A stretch of DNA of 64,000 nt from Cantharellus purpuraceus (lineage: Eukaryota; Basidiomycota; Agaricomycetes; Cantharellales; Hydnaceae). The position numbers and the translations under genes were made by a program. Shown here piece after piece: positions 22,591 through 33,942 of this stretch. The stretch lies in contig JALBUN010000001.1 of NCBI GenBank assembly GCA_025174535.1, positions 2,790,001 through 2,854,000 of the forward strand. The letters run 5' to 3'. Position 1 is the stretch's first letter. Every line of letters begins with the position of its first letter. The notes under the pieces are model-generated. The model searched no databases, had not been told where the DNA came from, and was given only the letters and a program-made list of their open reading frames with translations.

Positions 22591-22835
22591 AACCTCCACC
22601 TCCTCCGATCATCATTGAAGGAGATAATGAATATGAGATATCTGAGATCCTGGACTCAAAGATCGACCGTCAATACAAGTGCAAGCTCCAGTACTTAGTC
22701 AAATGGACTGAATATGAAGGCACTGATGAAGAGTCCTCATGGATCTCCGCATCCAAACTCGATCACACATCCGAATCCATCTCTGATTTTCACTCTGCTT
22801 ATCCAGACAAACCTGGCCCTCTTATGAATCTTTAA
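22591..22835 (+). pseudogene. G1c pol C-terminus: chromodomain only
   Basis: Begins inside the linker before the chromodomain (PPPIIIEGDNEYEISEIL) and ends with KPGPLMNL, matching 18350-18590. It contains LVKWTEYEGTDEESSWIS. The upstream gag-pol of this element is absent, replaced by the adjoining LTR. It lies tail to tail with the convergent gene that ends at 22999. Confidence 0.88.
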
Positions 22836-22998
22836 GTTCCATTACTAATGCTAATTCTATTATTTTGCATCATCATTTTATTACAAGTCACAAAAGGAAT
22901 TACAAGTCTACCCAAAACTCTGAAGGAATCTCACTCTGCCCCATTTTTCTCTGCTCCAAAATATTAAAATCAAAATCAAATCAAACTCATTTTTTAAG

Positions 22999-24678
22999 TT
23001 ATACATTGCGTTTCCTTTTTCCCTTCCCCTTGTCTACCTCAGGCTCCATCTCCAACTCATCATCACTCTCTACATCCAACACCCAATCTTTCTCATCCCC
23101 CATATCTGAATCCTCATCCAAAGGGGCCATGAACTTCCACAGCTGACACAACTCAGCAGTCCACTGACCCTTGAGAACCTCCTTCTGTTTCATCATCTTC
23201 ACCAAGTCCACTAACAACCCCTCCATCCACCAGAGGTGCTCCGACTGAAGGTTAACCAGCCGGATAAGCTGGCCCACGGTACTGTTGGGTGCAGAGACGC
23301 ACCCCATACCTGCACCGGTCATTGCCCCTTCCAATCCAACACCGCTACCCCCAGCTGCCACAGCCCCCGTCTCCGTCTGCCACTTTTTGGTTGGATGACC
23401 TTCTGATTCTTTCTCCACCCCTCCTTGTACCACTAGTTGGGGCTTGACGCTCTGACTCTGGGGATTGAACTTTCCATTGATCCTACACCCTCCTTTCCGA
23501 CCCCAACAATGATCACAGGACCAAAGGCGGCGGGTTGGGCCAGTAGGCCACACACACTCCACACCCGCATCATGACACAAGTCACAAATTACACCGGGCC
23601 TGCCGAATGGCTCCATCAGAGCCAGTGCCTTGGGTAGTCTGCTCCTTCTCGACGTGGCCTCCAAGTGCTCCCTCTCCTCCTCCTTGTCCTGCTGTTCCAC
23701 CACCGCCTTCTCCATCTCACGCTTGCGAAGCTGGATTGCCAACCTAGTGACACGCAGCTCCTTATGGGTCGCCAACATGCAATTCTCTGCTTTGCACCAT
23801 ATGACCCTCTGCTCCGCCTCCCACTTCTCTGTATCAGCACTCAGGTGCACCTTCAATGAAAAAACCATGACCTCAAGGTCCTTCTTGGTGGTAGCAGCAT
23901 AGAGCTCTGCCCTTTTGCAAGCTTTGACTGTGGCTACCCAAGCCATCTCCTCATAACAATTTGAGGTTGGATCCAGCTCTGCATCTGTCCCAACATCCAT
24001 GCCCTTGGGCTCTGCATTTGCGTTGAGCTCCATATTGGCATCGGGATCCACCTCCACTTCTGCCCTCTCCACCTCCACCACGTTATCTTCCTCAGCCGCA
24101 CCCACTGCAAATAACGGCTGTGACCACAGGCGTAACAGCGAGTCCACCATAGGGGCAGTCGTCAAATGGGTTGACTCTGTCCATGTGGTTGAGATGATGG
24201 CAACCTCGGGGGTCCCTGCCCGTACTGGCACACTTGGACTCCCTGAGTGACTGGTCGCCCCTGCCCCGGTCACCTCCTCCTCTACCTCCATGGTGGCTTC
24301 TAGCTTGTGCACCTGCTCTTCCACTTCCTTCAGTCTTGCAGCCTCCATTGCAGCCACAAGTTCCCTGACCCTGCAGGCTTGCTTGGCTTTTGCTTCCTCC
24401 TTCCTTCTCCGTTCTGCCTCCACCTTCTCCTTCCATCTCTGCTCCTCCTCCTCCTCCTTACGTCTCTGCTCCTCCTCCTCCTCCTTACATCTCCGCTCCT
24501 CCTCCTCCTTCTGTCTCCGCTCCTCCTCCTCCTTCCATCTCTGTTCCACCTCCTCCTCCTCTTTCCATCTCCACTCCTCTTCCTCTTCCTTCCGTCGAGC
24601 CAGGAGCAACTGCTCAAGCTTGGCCACGCTCATGTTTGCCAAAGGGTTTGACATCGTTGAGGATAAGACCTCAATCAT
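22999..24678 (-). CDS. Convergent coiled-coil / Zn2Cys6-type protein of G1 (intact copy)
   Basis: A 559-codon open frame carried inside the retroelement but opposite to gag-pol. Residues about 20-130 are a Glu/Arg/Lys-rich coiled coil. An acidic middle is followed by a second charged helix near 300-340. Residues 365-398 are C-X2-C-X6-C-X12-C-X2-C-X6-C, which fits the spacing of fungal Zn2Cys6 DNA-binding clusters. The end is acidic (LDEDSDMGDEKDW), then basic (KGKGKRKRNV, a possible nuclear signal). A TATAAAA box (24685-24694) is only about 15 nt from the first ATG but 39 nt from the second (24654, MSNPLAN), so the second Met may be the real start. Damaged copies are at 134, 18742, 28975 and 61662. 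Similar Cys-cluster proteins are expanded in Agaricomycetes; a role in transcription is inference. Confidence 0.8.
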   Translation of the reverse strand: MIEVLSSTMSNPLANMSVAKLEQLLLARRKEEEEEWRWKEEEEVEQRWKEEEERRQKEEEERRCKEEEEEQRRKEEEEEQRWKEKVEAERRRKEEAKAKQACRVRELVAAMEAARLKEVEEQVHKLEATMEVEEEVTGAGATSHSGSPSVPVRAGTPEVAIISTTWTESTHLTTAPMVDSLLRLWSQPLFAVGAAEEDNVVEVERAEVEVDPDANMELNANAEPKGMDVGTDAELDPTSNCYEEMAWVATVKACKRAELYAATTKKDLEVMVFSLKVHLSADTEKWEAEQRVIWCKAENCMLATHKELRVTRLAIQLRKREMEKAVVEQQDKEEEREHLEATSRRSRLPKALALMEPFGRPGVICDLCHDAGVECVWPTGPTRRLWSCDHCWGRKGGCRINGKFNPQSQSVKPQLVVQGGVEKESEGHPTKKWQTETGAVAAGGSGVGLEGAMTGAGMGCVSAPNSTVGQLIRLVNLQSEHLWWMEGLLVDLVKMMKQKEVLKGQWTAELCQLWKFMAPLDEDSDMGDEKDWVLDVESDDELEMEPEVDKGKGKRKRNV

Positions 24679-24684
24679 GCCCCT

Positions 24685-24694
24685 CCTTTTATAT
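24685..24694 (-). promoter_or_regulatory. TATA box of the convergent gene
   Basis: ATATAAAAGG on the minus strand, followed by AGGGGCATGATTGAGG. The same box stands before the other copies (about 120-127 on the plus strand, and near 21865 and 30675 on the minus strand), so the convergent gene seems to own a promoter separate from the LTR. Confidence 0.65.
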
Positions 24695-24795
24695 GTCTCC
24701 AGACCCCCAGTATAACTCCAACTGTGCCCAACTGTCTCACCTATTCAATCCATGGACATGAGGCCTCAGGGGCTTGGCCTTAAATGGAGAGATAC

Positions 24796-25336
24796 TGTTA
24801 TGACTATATTCATTAACGCCCAGATCCCCATCCAATCCACTCAGATCCCTGCGCATATGAAATCTATACTCCATTTGAGAACCATCACATCTCCATTTAT
24901 CTGTCCGATTGTCACCGCCAAATCTTGCCCATCCATCTCCGGTTCTGATTGATGCATCAGCATCACCATAGGAACCTGGACACCCATCCCCATCAGACTC
25001 AGACATACTCATGTAAGGCCGTCAGCCTCGGAGACCCATCACCGGAGTAATTATTATTAGATTTCAAATATGTATTTAAGTTGCCCAACTGGGGACTTCA
25101 TTCCCCAGTTTGAATATCAAATCACACCTAGTTCCTAAGTCCGATCCTAACTCTCTAAGTTGTACTCCATCTCCAAAATCTCAGACACTGGTATTAGTAA
25201 GGGTGCAGCACATAAGCTGAAGCCAAGTCTGTTCCAACCCCCACAACATACCCTGACTCCCTCTCCGACTCTGACCAAACCTCTGACCTGACTTCTGACC
25301 CAATCTCCGACCCCCAATTGGACCTAGTGCGTAACA
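24796..25336 (+). repeat. 3' LTR of the composite G1 element (541 bp)
   Basis: Starts TGTTATGAC after AAATGGAGAGATAC and ends GTGCGTAACA. The next bases TGTGG repeat 10095-10099, which pairs this LTR with the one at 10100. CAGTTTGAATAT (25106-25117) is exactly complementary to the primer site at 10643-10654. Confidence 0.93.
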
Positions 25337-25504
25337 TGTGGCAACATTGATTGTGTTTGTTCACTGGAGTATAATTTCTTAATTGGGTTCTCCGTTAAAA
25401 TAGTTTCAAGCTTATTGCTAGCCTTGAAAGGTCATACATCCTCAGGCTAAACTTAGATTGTGATTAACACCACAGTTTAGGTTGAAGTTCACGGTTCCAA
25501 AACA
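25337..25504 (+). repeat. L1 LTR fragment, right end
   Basis: Continues the L1 LTR broken at 10099 (GGCAACATTGATTG... to GGTTCCAAAACA), with TGTGG repeated at the joint. Confidence 0.88.
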
Positions 25505-25876
25505 ATTGCCCAACCAATATACTTGGTTGAGTTCTGTGCAATGGTGTGAACTGAGACACACATCCATATCCACAATATATGGACTGAGGTGAGAGACATC
25601 AGTTCACATTTTCTCCAGTCCATATTTATATTTATGTCTGTAGATTATCCTGTTCAGGTAACTACACTAAGCCGTATCCACAATATACAGACTGAGATTA
25701 CCTGTTCAGATTACAACAAGCTAAACTTCAAAGGATGTTGAGACTGACAGCTAGCATAAGGCTCTACCTAGAGCTCTTCTTCAGAGAACTCCAAAGAACT
25801 GGGAGCTTTATCATAAAGAGTTCTCGTCATCACAGGTGATAAGTGTGGATACTATTCAATCTGGTAAATGCCCACC
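25505..25876 (+). repeat. Mixed LTR remnants (G2-LTR end, then Co2-LTR-like)
   Basis: 25505-25558 matches the end of the G2 LTR (CCCAACCAATATACTTGG... to GAACTGAGACA). About 25565-25715 matches the short Co2 LTR at 46785-46886, with part of it repeated (CCACAATATA twice). The remainder to 25876 contains small hairpins such as GCTCTACCTAGAGC but no gene that I can recognise. Confidence 0.6.
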
Positions 25877-26226
25877 TGTTATGACTATATTCATTAACAC
25901 CCAGATTCCTGTCCAATCTACCCAGATTCCCACACACTCCATTTGGAAATACATGTCTCCATTAGTCTGTCTGATCAACACCACTGTTTCCATCCATCCA
26001 TCTCTGGTTTCATTGATGCATCAGCATCACCATAGGAACCTGGACATCCATCCCCATCAGACTTGGACATACTCACATAAAGCCATTGGCCTCAGAGACC
26101 CATTACTGGGATAATTATTATTGGATTTCAAATATGTATTTAAGTCATACAACTGGGGACTTCATTCCCCAGTTCAAATATTGAATCACATCTGTCCTAA
26201 GTCCAATCCAAAACTAGCTAAGTCAT
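25877..26226 (+). repeat. 5' part of a G1 LTR (G1d)
   Basis: Starts TGTTATGACTATATTC and follows the G1 LTR up to AGCTAAGTCA, where a G2 LTR fragment replaces the rest. Most CpGs of the other copies are TG or CA here, so this is an older or more heavily mutated copy. Confidence 0.85.
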
Positions 26227-26505
26227 TGTTAATGGGTGTCTTAGTTCACACCGTTGCACAGAACTCAACCAAGTGTATTGGTTGGGCAATGTGCTGTACA
26301 GTGTGGTAGTTACTAAGATCTGTCTACTATATGTGGACCCACATGTGTACTTGGGTCCACTGGCTTACATAATAGCTATACATATGCATCCTATGGGTGC
26401 ATATATCTATCAATAAGACAGCATTCCTTAATGGAATGCTGCATACATTAATTATAACTATCTAGCTATATACTATAATAAGTAAAGGTACCTTGGGTAC
26501 TTACA
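26227..26505 (-). repeat. G2 LTR fragment inside G1d
   Basis: Reverse complement of a G2 LTR end (…ACTAAGACACCCATTAACA). It contains hairpins such as TGGACCCA...TGGGTCCA and GCATTCC...GGAATGC. It replaces G1 gag and the start of pol; no target duplication is visible. Confidence 0.65.
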
Positions 26506-28820
26506 TCACCTGCACTGACAAATGTGAATTCCACTCCAACTCAGTCGAGTATCTAGGCTATATCCTCTCCCCTGCAGGACTGACAATGTCCAATGACAAA
26601 ATCAAAGCCATACAGGAATGGCCAGAACCGTGGAAAGTCAAAGACATACAGTCCTTCCTAGGGTTCACCAACTTCTACCACTGCTTCATCTACAACTACT
26701 CTGACATTACAGTTCCGCTCACCTGGCTTACTAGGAAGGGTATCCAATGGAATTTCACTGATGAATGTAGACAGAGCTTTGAGACCTTGAAAAAGGCCTT
26801 TACCTCCACTCCGATACTGACTCATTGGTCCCAGACATTCCTATCCTATTAGAAACCAATGCCTCCAATTATGCACTCGCTGCAATCTTGTCCATCATCT
26901 CTCCAGATGACAGACAAGTCCATCCAATCACTTTTCACTCACGTACATTTACACCCTCTGAACTGAACTATGATGTCCATGACAAAGAGCTCCTTGCCAT
27001 ATATGAAGCCTTCTGGATATGGAGACACTACCTCAAAGGCCCCTCTGATCCAGTAGATGTCATAATGGACCACAAGAACTTGGAATACTTCTCCACAATG
27101 AAACTGCTCACCCGGAGACAAGTCCAATGGTCCGAATACCTGTCTCAGTTCAACCTCATTATCCACTTCTGTCCTGGTTGACTCAGAGCAAAGCCTGACG
27201 TGTTAACTAGACACTGGGATGTCTACCCTAAAGAGGGGAGTAGCAACTATGCCACTGTAAACCCACACAGCTTTCGTCCTGTGTTCACTAACGAGCAGCT
27301 GGCATTGTCCCTACAGACATCTACCCTCATGACTCCCACCCTCTGAGCTGTCACCATTATGGATATCAACCAACTCCGCTCCAACATCTGCTCATTACTC
27401 CAATCCGATCCTGTTGCAGTTAAACACTTGGATGACACTTCTGATCCAAAGTGGTCAATTGACCCCAAAGGACACCTCCGACACAACGACCAGATATACA
27501 TCCCTGATGCCAATGGACTCCAACTCCAAGTTTTGCAGTATTATCATGATCACCTGATTTCTGGCCATTTTGGGCAAAACTGCACACAAGGGTTAATCTG
27601 ACAGGACTATGTATGGCCAAAAATGTGAGAGTATATTCAACACTACTGTAACTCTTGTACCATGTGTATGCACTCAAAATTGCAAAGGCACAAACCCTAT
27701 GGAAAGCTTAAGCAACTTCTGGTTCTGGAGCAACCATGGAACTCCATCTCCATGGATTTCATAGAGAAGCTCCCCCTATCACTCAGATACAACACCATAT
27801 TTGTGATTGTTGACAGGTTCACTAAACAGTCACTATTCATTCCAATGCATGACACCATCACCTCCACCTTACTAGCTAAGTTGTTCATTCTCCATGTATT
27901 CTCTAAACATGGAGTCCCATCACATGTCACATCCAATCGGGGCTCAGAGTTTGTCTCCTCCTTCTTCCACACATTAGAAAGGCCCTCGACATGAAGCTTC
28001 ATTTCACCTCTGGATACCATCCTGAAGGAGACAGACAAACAGAATGAATGAATCAGTCCCTGGAACAATATCTCCAAGTCTATTGTAATTATCAACAAGA
28101 CAACTGGGCTGACCTACTTTCAATTGCAGAGTTTGCCTACAACAATGCTCCAAACGCGACTACCAGTGTCTCTCCATTCTTTGCCAATAAAGGCTACCAT
28201 CTGAACATCTCCATCCACCCTGAGAAGAAACTTGCCTCCACCAAAGCCTGCCAATTCATAACTGACCTCAACCAACTACACCAACATCTTCAAGAAACCA
28301 TCTCCAATGCCCAGAAACAATACCAAGTCTAATGCCACATCCTGGCTCTGGACCTGCAAATTGGAGACAAAGTATTTGTCAAGGCTGAACACTTCCAGAC
28401 CACCCATCCATCAAAGAAACTCTCCGAGAAATATTTAGGTCCTTATGAGGTCATTGCTCATGCAGGCAGCAGGTCCTTCACCCTCTGCCTCCTGACCACT
28501 TCCAAGCAGTTCACCTGGTCTTCCATATATCAATGCTCAAACCTGCTACTACAAACAAGATCCCCAGTCGCACCCAATCCCTGCCTCCTCCAATCATCAT
28601 TGAAGGAGATAACAAATATGAGATATCTGAGATCCTGGACTTGAAGATTGATTGTTGGTACAAGTGCAAGCTCCAGTACCTAGTCAAATGGACTGGATAT
28701 GAAGGCACCAACGAAGAGTCCTCATGGATCTCTGTGTCCAAACTCAATCATGCATCCAAATCCATCTCCAATTTTCACTCTGCTTATCTGGATAAACCTG
28801 GTCCTCTTATGAATTTTTAA
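26506..28820 (+). pseudogene. G1d pol: RT, RNase H, integrase, chromodomain
   Basis: Starts in RT (VEYLGYILSPAGLTMS), continues with RNase H (LLETNASNYALAAIL, DHKNLEYFS), the integrase finger (CTMCMHSKLQRHKPYG), the core (MDFIEKLPLSLRY, VDRFTKQSLF) and the chromodomain (LQYLVKWTGYEG), and ends at 28820. Frames break at about 26830, 27180, 27600, 27995, 28045 and 28330. The order and the facing convergent gene are as in the other G1 copies. Confidence 0.87.
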
Positions 28821-28974
28821 GTTCCATCACTGACTCCAATTCTATTGTTTTGCATCATTGTTTATTACGATTCATAAAGGAAATTACAAGTCTACCCAAC
28901 CTCTGAAAAATCTCACTCCAACCTGTTTTTCTCCATTCTGAAGCATTACAATCATTTTCATTTTTATTTTTTAA

Positions 28975-30669
28975 TTATACATTGCACTTCCTTTTTCCCT
29001 TCCCCTTGTCTACCTCAGGCTCTGTCTCTGACACATCATCACTCTCCACATCCAACACCCAATCTTTCTCATCCCCCATGTCTGAATCCTCATCCAGGGG
29101 GGCCATGAATTTCCACAGTCAACACAACTCAGCAGTCCACTGACCATTCAGAACCTCCTTCCATTTCATTGTCTTAACCAAATCAGCTAACAACCCCTCT
29201 GTTTGCTGGAGGTGCTCTGACTACAGGTTAACCAGCCAGATAAGCTGGCCCACAGTGCTGTTGGGCACAGAGATGCATCCCATACCTGCACCAGTCATTG
29301 CTCCCTCTGATCCAACACTGCTTCCTCCAGCTGCCACAGCACCCATCTCCATCTGCTGCCTTTTGGTCAGATGACCTTCTGATTCCTTTTCCACCCCTCC
29401 TTGTACCACTAGTTGGGGCTTGACACTCTGACTTTGGGAATTGAACTTGCCATCAATCCTACACCCTCCTTTCCAACCCTGACAATGATGGCAAGACCAA
29501 AGTCAGCAGGTTGGACCAGTGGGCCATACACACTCCATGCCTGCATCACAACACAAGTTGCAAATTATGCTGGGACCACTGAATGGCTCCATTGGAGCCA
29601 GAGCCTTGGGTGGTCTGCTCCTTTTCAATGTGGCCTCCAAGTGCTCCCTCTCCTCCTCCTTGCTCTGCTGCTCTGCTGCAGCCTTCTCCATCTTGCACTT
29701 GCAAAGCTGAATTGCTGACCTAGCAACATGCAGCTCCTTCTTGCGAGTCGCCAATATGTGATCTTCTGCTTTGTGCCATATGACCCTCCAATCTGCCTCC
29801 TGCTTCTCCATATCAGCGCTCAGGTATGCCTTCAATGAGAAAACTGTGACCTCAAGATTCTTCTTCATGGTAGCAGCATATAGCTCCACCCATTTGCGAG
29901 CTTCAACTGTGGCTACCCAGGCCATCTCCTCATAACAATTCAAGGTCAGATCAGGCTCCTTATCCATCCTGACATCCACACCTGCCTTGGGCTCCACATT
30001 TGCATCAAGCTCCATGTCTGCATTGGGATCTGCCTCCACTTCTGCCCTCTCTGCCTCCACCATGTCATCCTCTTCAGCTGCACCTGCCACAAATGATGGC
30101 TGTGGTCACAAACGCACCGGCGAGTCTGCTGGTGGGGCAGTTGTCAGACAGGTCAACTCCATCTGTGTGACTGAGATAATGGCAACCTCAGGGGTCTGTG
30201 CCCATATTGGCACACTTGGACTCCCTGGGTGACTAGTTGCCCCTGCCCCAGTCACCTCCTCCTCTACCTCCATGGTGGCCTCTAGCTCATGCGCCTGTTC
30301 CTCCACTTCCTTCAGCCTTGTGGCCTCCATTGTGGCTGCAAGCTCCTTGACCCTGCATGCTTGCCCTGCCTTCACTTCCTCCTCCTTCTGTCTCCATTCT
30401 GCCTCCCCCTCCTCCTTCCATCTCCATTCCACCTCCTCCTCCTTCTGTCTCTGTTCTGCCTCCTCCTCCTCCTTCCATCTCCATTCTGCCTCCTCCTCCT
30501 CCTTCCATCTCCATTCTGCCTCCCCCTCCTCCTTCTATCTCCATTCCTCCTCCTCCTCCTCCTGTCTCCATTCCACCTCCTTCTGTCAGGCTGGGAGCAA
30601 CTGCTTGAGCTCAGCCACACTCATATTTGCAAAAGGGTTCAACATCATTGAGGATAAGACCTCAATCAT
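28975..30669 (-). pseudogene. Convergent Zn-cluster gene of G1d, broken
   Basis: The start MIEVLSS at 30669 and the end at 28975 (basic tail, NV stop) match the intact copy end to end. Frameshifts and stops separate pieces at 30106-30432, 29503-30090 and 29221-29409. Cysteines of the cluster are partly lost (CNLCCDAGMEC is kept; the second half is damaged). The coiled coil is encoded by a purine-rich run at 30370-30600. Confidence 0.85.
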
Positions 30670-30785
30670 GCCCCTCCTTTTATATGTCTCCAGACCCCCA
30701 GTATAACTCCAACTGTGCCCAACCATCTCACCTATTCAATCCATGGACATGAGGCCTCAAGGGCTTGGCCTTAATGGAGAGATAC

Positions 30786-31326
30786 TGTTATGACTATATT
30801 CTTAACACCCAGATCCCCATCCAATCCACTCAGATCTCCACACACATGAAATCTATACTCCATTGGGAAACCATCACATCTCCATTTAGTCTGTCCAATT
30901 GTCACTGTCGATCTTGCTCATCCACCTCCAGTTCCAATTGATGCATCAGCATCACCATAGGAACCTGGACATCCATCCCCATCAGACTCAGACATATTCA
31001 CATAAGGCTGTCAGCCTCAGAGACCCATCACCAGAGTAATTATTATTAGATTTCAAATATGTATTTAAGTTGCCTGACTGGGGACTTCATTCCCCAGTTC
31101 AAATATGGAATCACACCTAGCTCCTAAGTCTGATCTGAACTGTCTAAGTTGTACTCTGTCTCTGAAATCTTGGACACAGGTATTAGTGAGGGTGCAGCAT
31201 ATAAGCTGAAGCCAAGTTCGTTCTGACCCCCATGATGTACCCTGATCCCCACTCCAACTCTGACTGTTGACTCCAACCCAAGCTCCAACCCAAGCTCTGA
31301 CCCCCAATGAGACCTAGTGTGTAACA
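30786..31326 (+). repeat. 3' LTR of G1d (541 bp)
   Basis: Starts TGTTATGACTATATTC after the AATGGAGAGATAC tract and ends AGTGTGTAACA. The right flank AATGGAATGC is inside a G2 LTR. The left flank of the 25877 LTR is unrelated, so the original target duplication is gone. Confidence 0.9.
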
Positions 31327-31913
31327 AATGGAATGCTGCATACATTAATTATAATTATATACTATAGTAAGTAAGTACCTTGGGTACTTAGACACTTGTT
31401 CAGAAATAAAATATGTATATACAACCCATTTCCTCAAATTTAACATAATATACTTATATTCAAACATATTTTGATATTTCATACATGATTCTCAAAAATA
31501 ATTCTTTTTTTTTCATTTACCAGTGGCAACTGCTTCAAGGGAATATTCTACTCCTGCTACACTTAATTTCTTTCACTCATTCTTTCTTGTACTAATTGGT
31601 CAAATAATCTAATGTAACTTGAATCCTCACCTGGTATTTGTATATCTAAATATTCTCTATTATACCCATAATATTAATATATACATTACTGTTATATTCA
31701 TATAAATAATTATGTTCATCCATCTTATCTTTTAAAGTTTATTAAAATATGAAATATATATTTATATTTATAAAAATTTAAGATATCCAAATTGTAACTC
31801 CCTATTTTTATGATCATTATTAAAATTCTGATGTATATCTCATATATTCTGATGTACATCTCATATACATCAGAATATTGTATAACAGCATCATTCTGAA
31901 CAAGCATCTTACA
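31327..31913 (-). repeat. G2 3' LTR (minus strand), truncated by G1d
   Basis: On the minus strand it starts TGTAAGATGCTTGTTCAG at 31913, right after a purine tract, and runs through very AT-rich DNA to CAGCATTCCATT at 31327, where G1d interrupts it. Comparison with 35020-35183 and 50404-50688 suggests that the full LTR went on to ACTAAGACACCCATTAACA, for roughly 850 bp in all. Confidence 0.65.
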
Positions 31914-31926
31914 CCCTCCCCTTTTT
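31914..31926 (-). promoter_or_regulatory. Polypurine tract of the minus-strand G2 element
   Basis: AAAAAGGGGAGGG (minus strand) abuts the TGTAAGATG LTR start, as expected for the plus-strand primer of an LTR element. It fixes the orientation of the element. Confidence 0.7.
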
Positions 31927-33540
31927 GAATGAGGCATGATCTCATTCAGTACTTTTTTAATCATACAGCTCCTTATGAAGCTGCTCTGATGAGTCGGTGT
32001 CCATATGATTGTCTTGATCATATGGCTCTGGAGGGGGATGGCTCTCAGTCATCCCCAACATGGTTGCAGTATCCTCATCCACTTGAATGGATGAGGAGGA
32101 TGCAATTGCTACCACAGCATCCTGATCAAGTTCACAATTAAGTTGATCATGACCTAAATGCTCAGCAAGAGAGAGTTTAGCAGCTTTATGAGCTGCTTGG
32201 GAGACTCCTTGAGTCTCCTGCTTTCACTTACCAACCCTAGTGGGCTGGTTAAAAGCTGCTCCAGAGGCGATGCATTTAACAAACTCCTCTAATATAGCAG
32301 CACAATTGGGGGTGATGCCTCCCGATCACCCAAGCCAGAGCACAAGCTCTAGTTCAGTATGTTCTTTGGGGGTGTGATTCCCCCAATCATAAGCTCCAGT
32401 GATTGAAGCACAAAAGATGTCACCACTAGTTGGTGAGAACTTTTGGCCACTGGTCAATAATTCCCAGTGGCCAGGATCTGGAACATAGTCCAGAGGTTCT
32501 TCTTAAACACAGAGGAACCCTTCTTAGGAGTGGCCTTTTGCAGCCACATCCATATGTCCACATCAGACAAGTTCATAGTACCATCCGACTCCTGTCAGAT
32601 GGCTGGGGGGACCCCATTAGGGTTTACTTGCCACCCCTGTATGAGGGCAAGTGTGTCTACTGGTGTGGTTGGTAGAGTGACAATAAGACTCACATTATCA
32701 GTGTGAGCCAGCAGAGTCATTCTCTTGATGACTCTATGGATTGGTACCACCCGTTCTGTGAACGGTGTGGCCAATGCCTTTTTATGAAGTGATACAAACT
32801 CCAGAGTGTCTGTATTGCAGATGTCGAACTAGTCTGCCCTGATAGGGGTGGACTTGCCCAGAGGTCATGGCAGGTGGCTGGTGACTGATCTGGGGGGGTC
32901 AGCTGCAGCCATGAACCATGGTGCCCATTTGGGGAATGATTTCCCCACATTGGCATCCTTGAGAGCATGCCCAAAATCGTCCCAGCATTTGCGATAATTC
33001 ACATGCTGGGCTTCTTCCAGCGTCTTCAATGCTGGATCTTTCAAGGTATGGCTGGTGTCACCAGCCCTGTATTCCTTTCAAAGCTGATCAATCTCAGCTT
33101 CAATTTCAGATAGGGCAAACTCTTTGAGTTTGCCCAGTTGCTTAGCACCCTTGGGGATGCTAGCCAGGAGGAGACCACAATCATGGTTGTATCCCTCCTA
33201 GATTGGGTTGGTGTCATCCCAATTTTGACCCTCAAACCCTCGAGGGTCAACCTGAGGCAATTTGCTCAGGAGATCATCCTCTTTGGTGAGATTGATCATT
33301 TCCCATGACAATGAAGCCATGGGTTGTGATGGAATAATGGCAGGCAATGATTTGCCTGCCGTAGCACACAATAGCAATGCTACTGGGGCCAAGCGCACTG
33401 TTGTGAGCTTGGTTTTGAATGTAGGAGGTGCTCTATCAGCAGCCTCCTTCAGTGTTTTTAACTCATCTCTGAGACAAGTTACTTTGGACTTCTCATTGAT
33501 GACATTTTGATGGAGGGGGGGTTGTGGTGGTTTGAAGAAG
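31927..33540 (-). pseudogene. G2 extra ORF between chromodomain and 3' LTR, relic
   Basis: Translating the minus strand from about 33400 leftward gives a mostly continuous chain with scattered stops. It contains VDPRGFEGQNWDDTNP, then a helical part (GKLKEFALSEIEAEIDQL), KCWDDFGHALKDANVGKSF, KWAPWFMAAADPP, a part around RVVPIHRVIKRMTLLAH and QGWQVNPNGVPPAI, and an acidic C-terminal remnant near the LTR. I recognise no family. It lies between the chromodomain (33943) and the polypurine tract, so it is an extra gene or a pol extension of this family. Every part of it carries the short hairpins. Confidence 0.55.
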
Positions 33541-33942
33541 CACCACTAGCCTTTTATGGCTGAGCTCAAAAATTCTTTATTGAGAATTTTTCCAGTGACT
33601 ATGTCACATGGGTGTAATGCAATTAATCATCGCTTACCCCTTTTGTGCTACCATGAGTAGCACAATGGTGAACTGCTCCCTATGGGAGCAGTTTTTACTG
33701 CTATCGAGCTGCCTGTTGTTATGGCAGTTCTATCCTCATCTAGGAACTACCATTAATTGAGGTTGTTCCTCCACCTCTCATTGAGCTACCATCATTGATG
33801 GTAGCTCCTCATTGTGTCCTGCTAGGAGATACCTTTATTCTTGGTAGCTCCACTTCTCCCCCTTAAGCCCCATTAGATCTTTGGGGCTCCATCTCTCTGA
33901 GAACTACCATCTATGAGGTAGTTCTCATGCTCAAGTCACTCC

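Larger units (their letters stand above)
10100..25336 (+). mobile_element. G1b/c: composite Ty3/gypsy element with nested insertions
   Basis: The outer ends are TGTTATGAC (10100) and GTAACA (25336), flanked by the same TGTGG (10095-10099 and 25337-25341), so this was one insertion into an L1 LTR. Inside are three LTRs (10100, 21970, 24796). The order is LTR, gag-pol, convergent gene, LTR, then a second pol end, a second convergent gene and the last LTR. The simplest history is a second G1 inserted in the chromodomain region of a first one, followed by recombination between their 5' LTRs. A copia element (12407-15918) and an L3 element (19585 to about 20997) later entered the proximal half. 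Confidence 0.85.

Noticed and set aside
22246..22615. Open frames with GWRLGWRLGW-type repeats
   Set aside because: They come from the 12-bp minisatellite in the G1b LTR.
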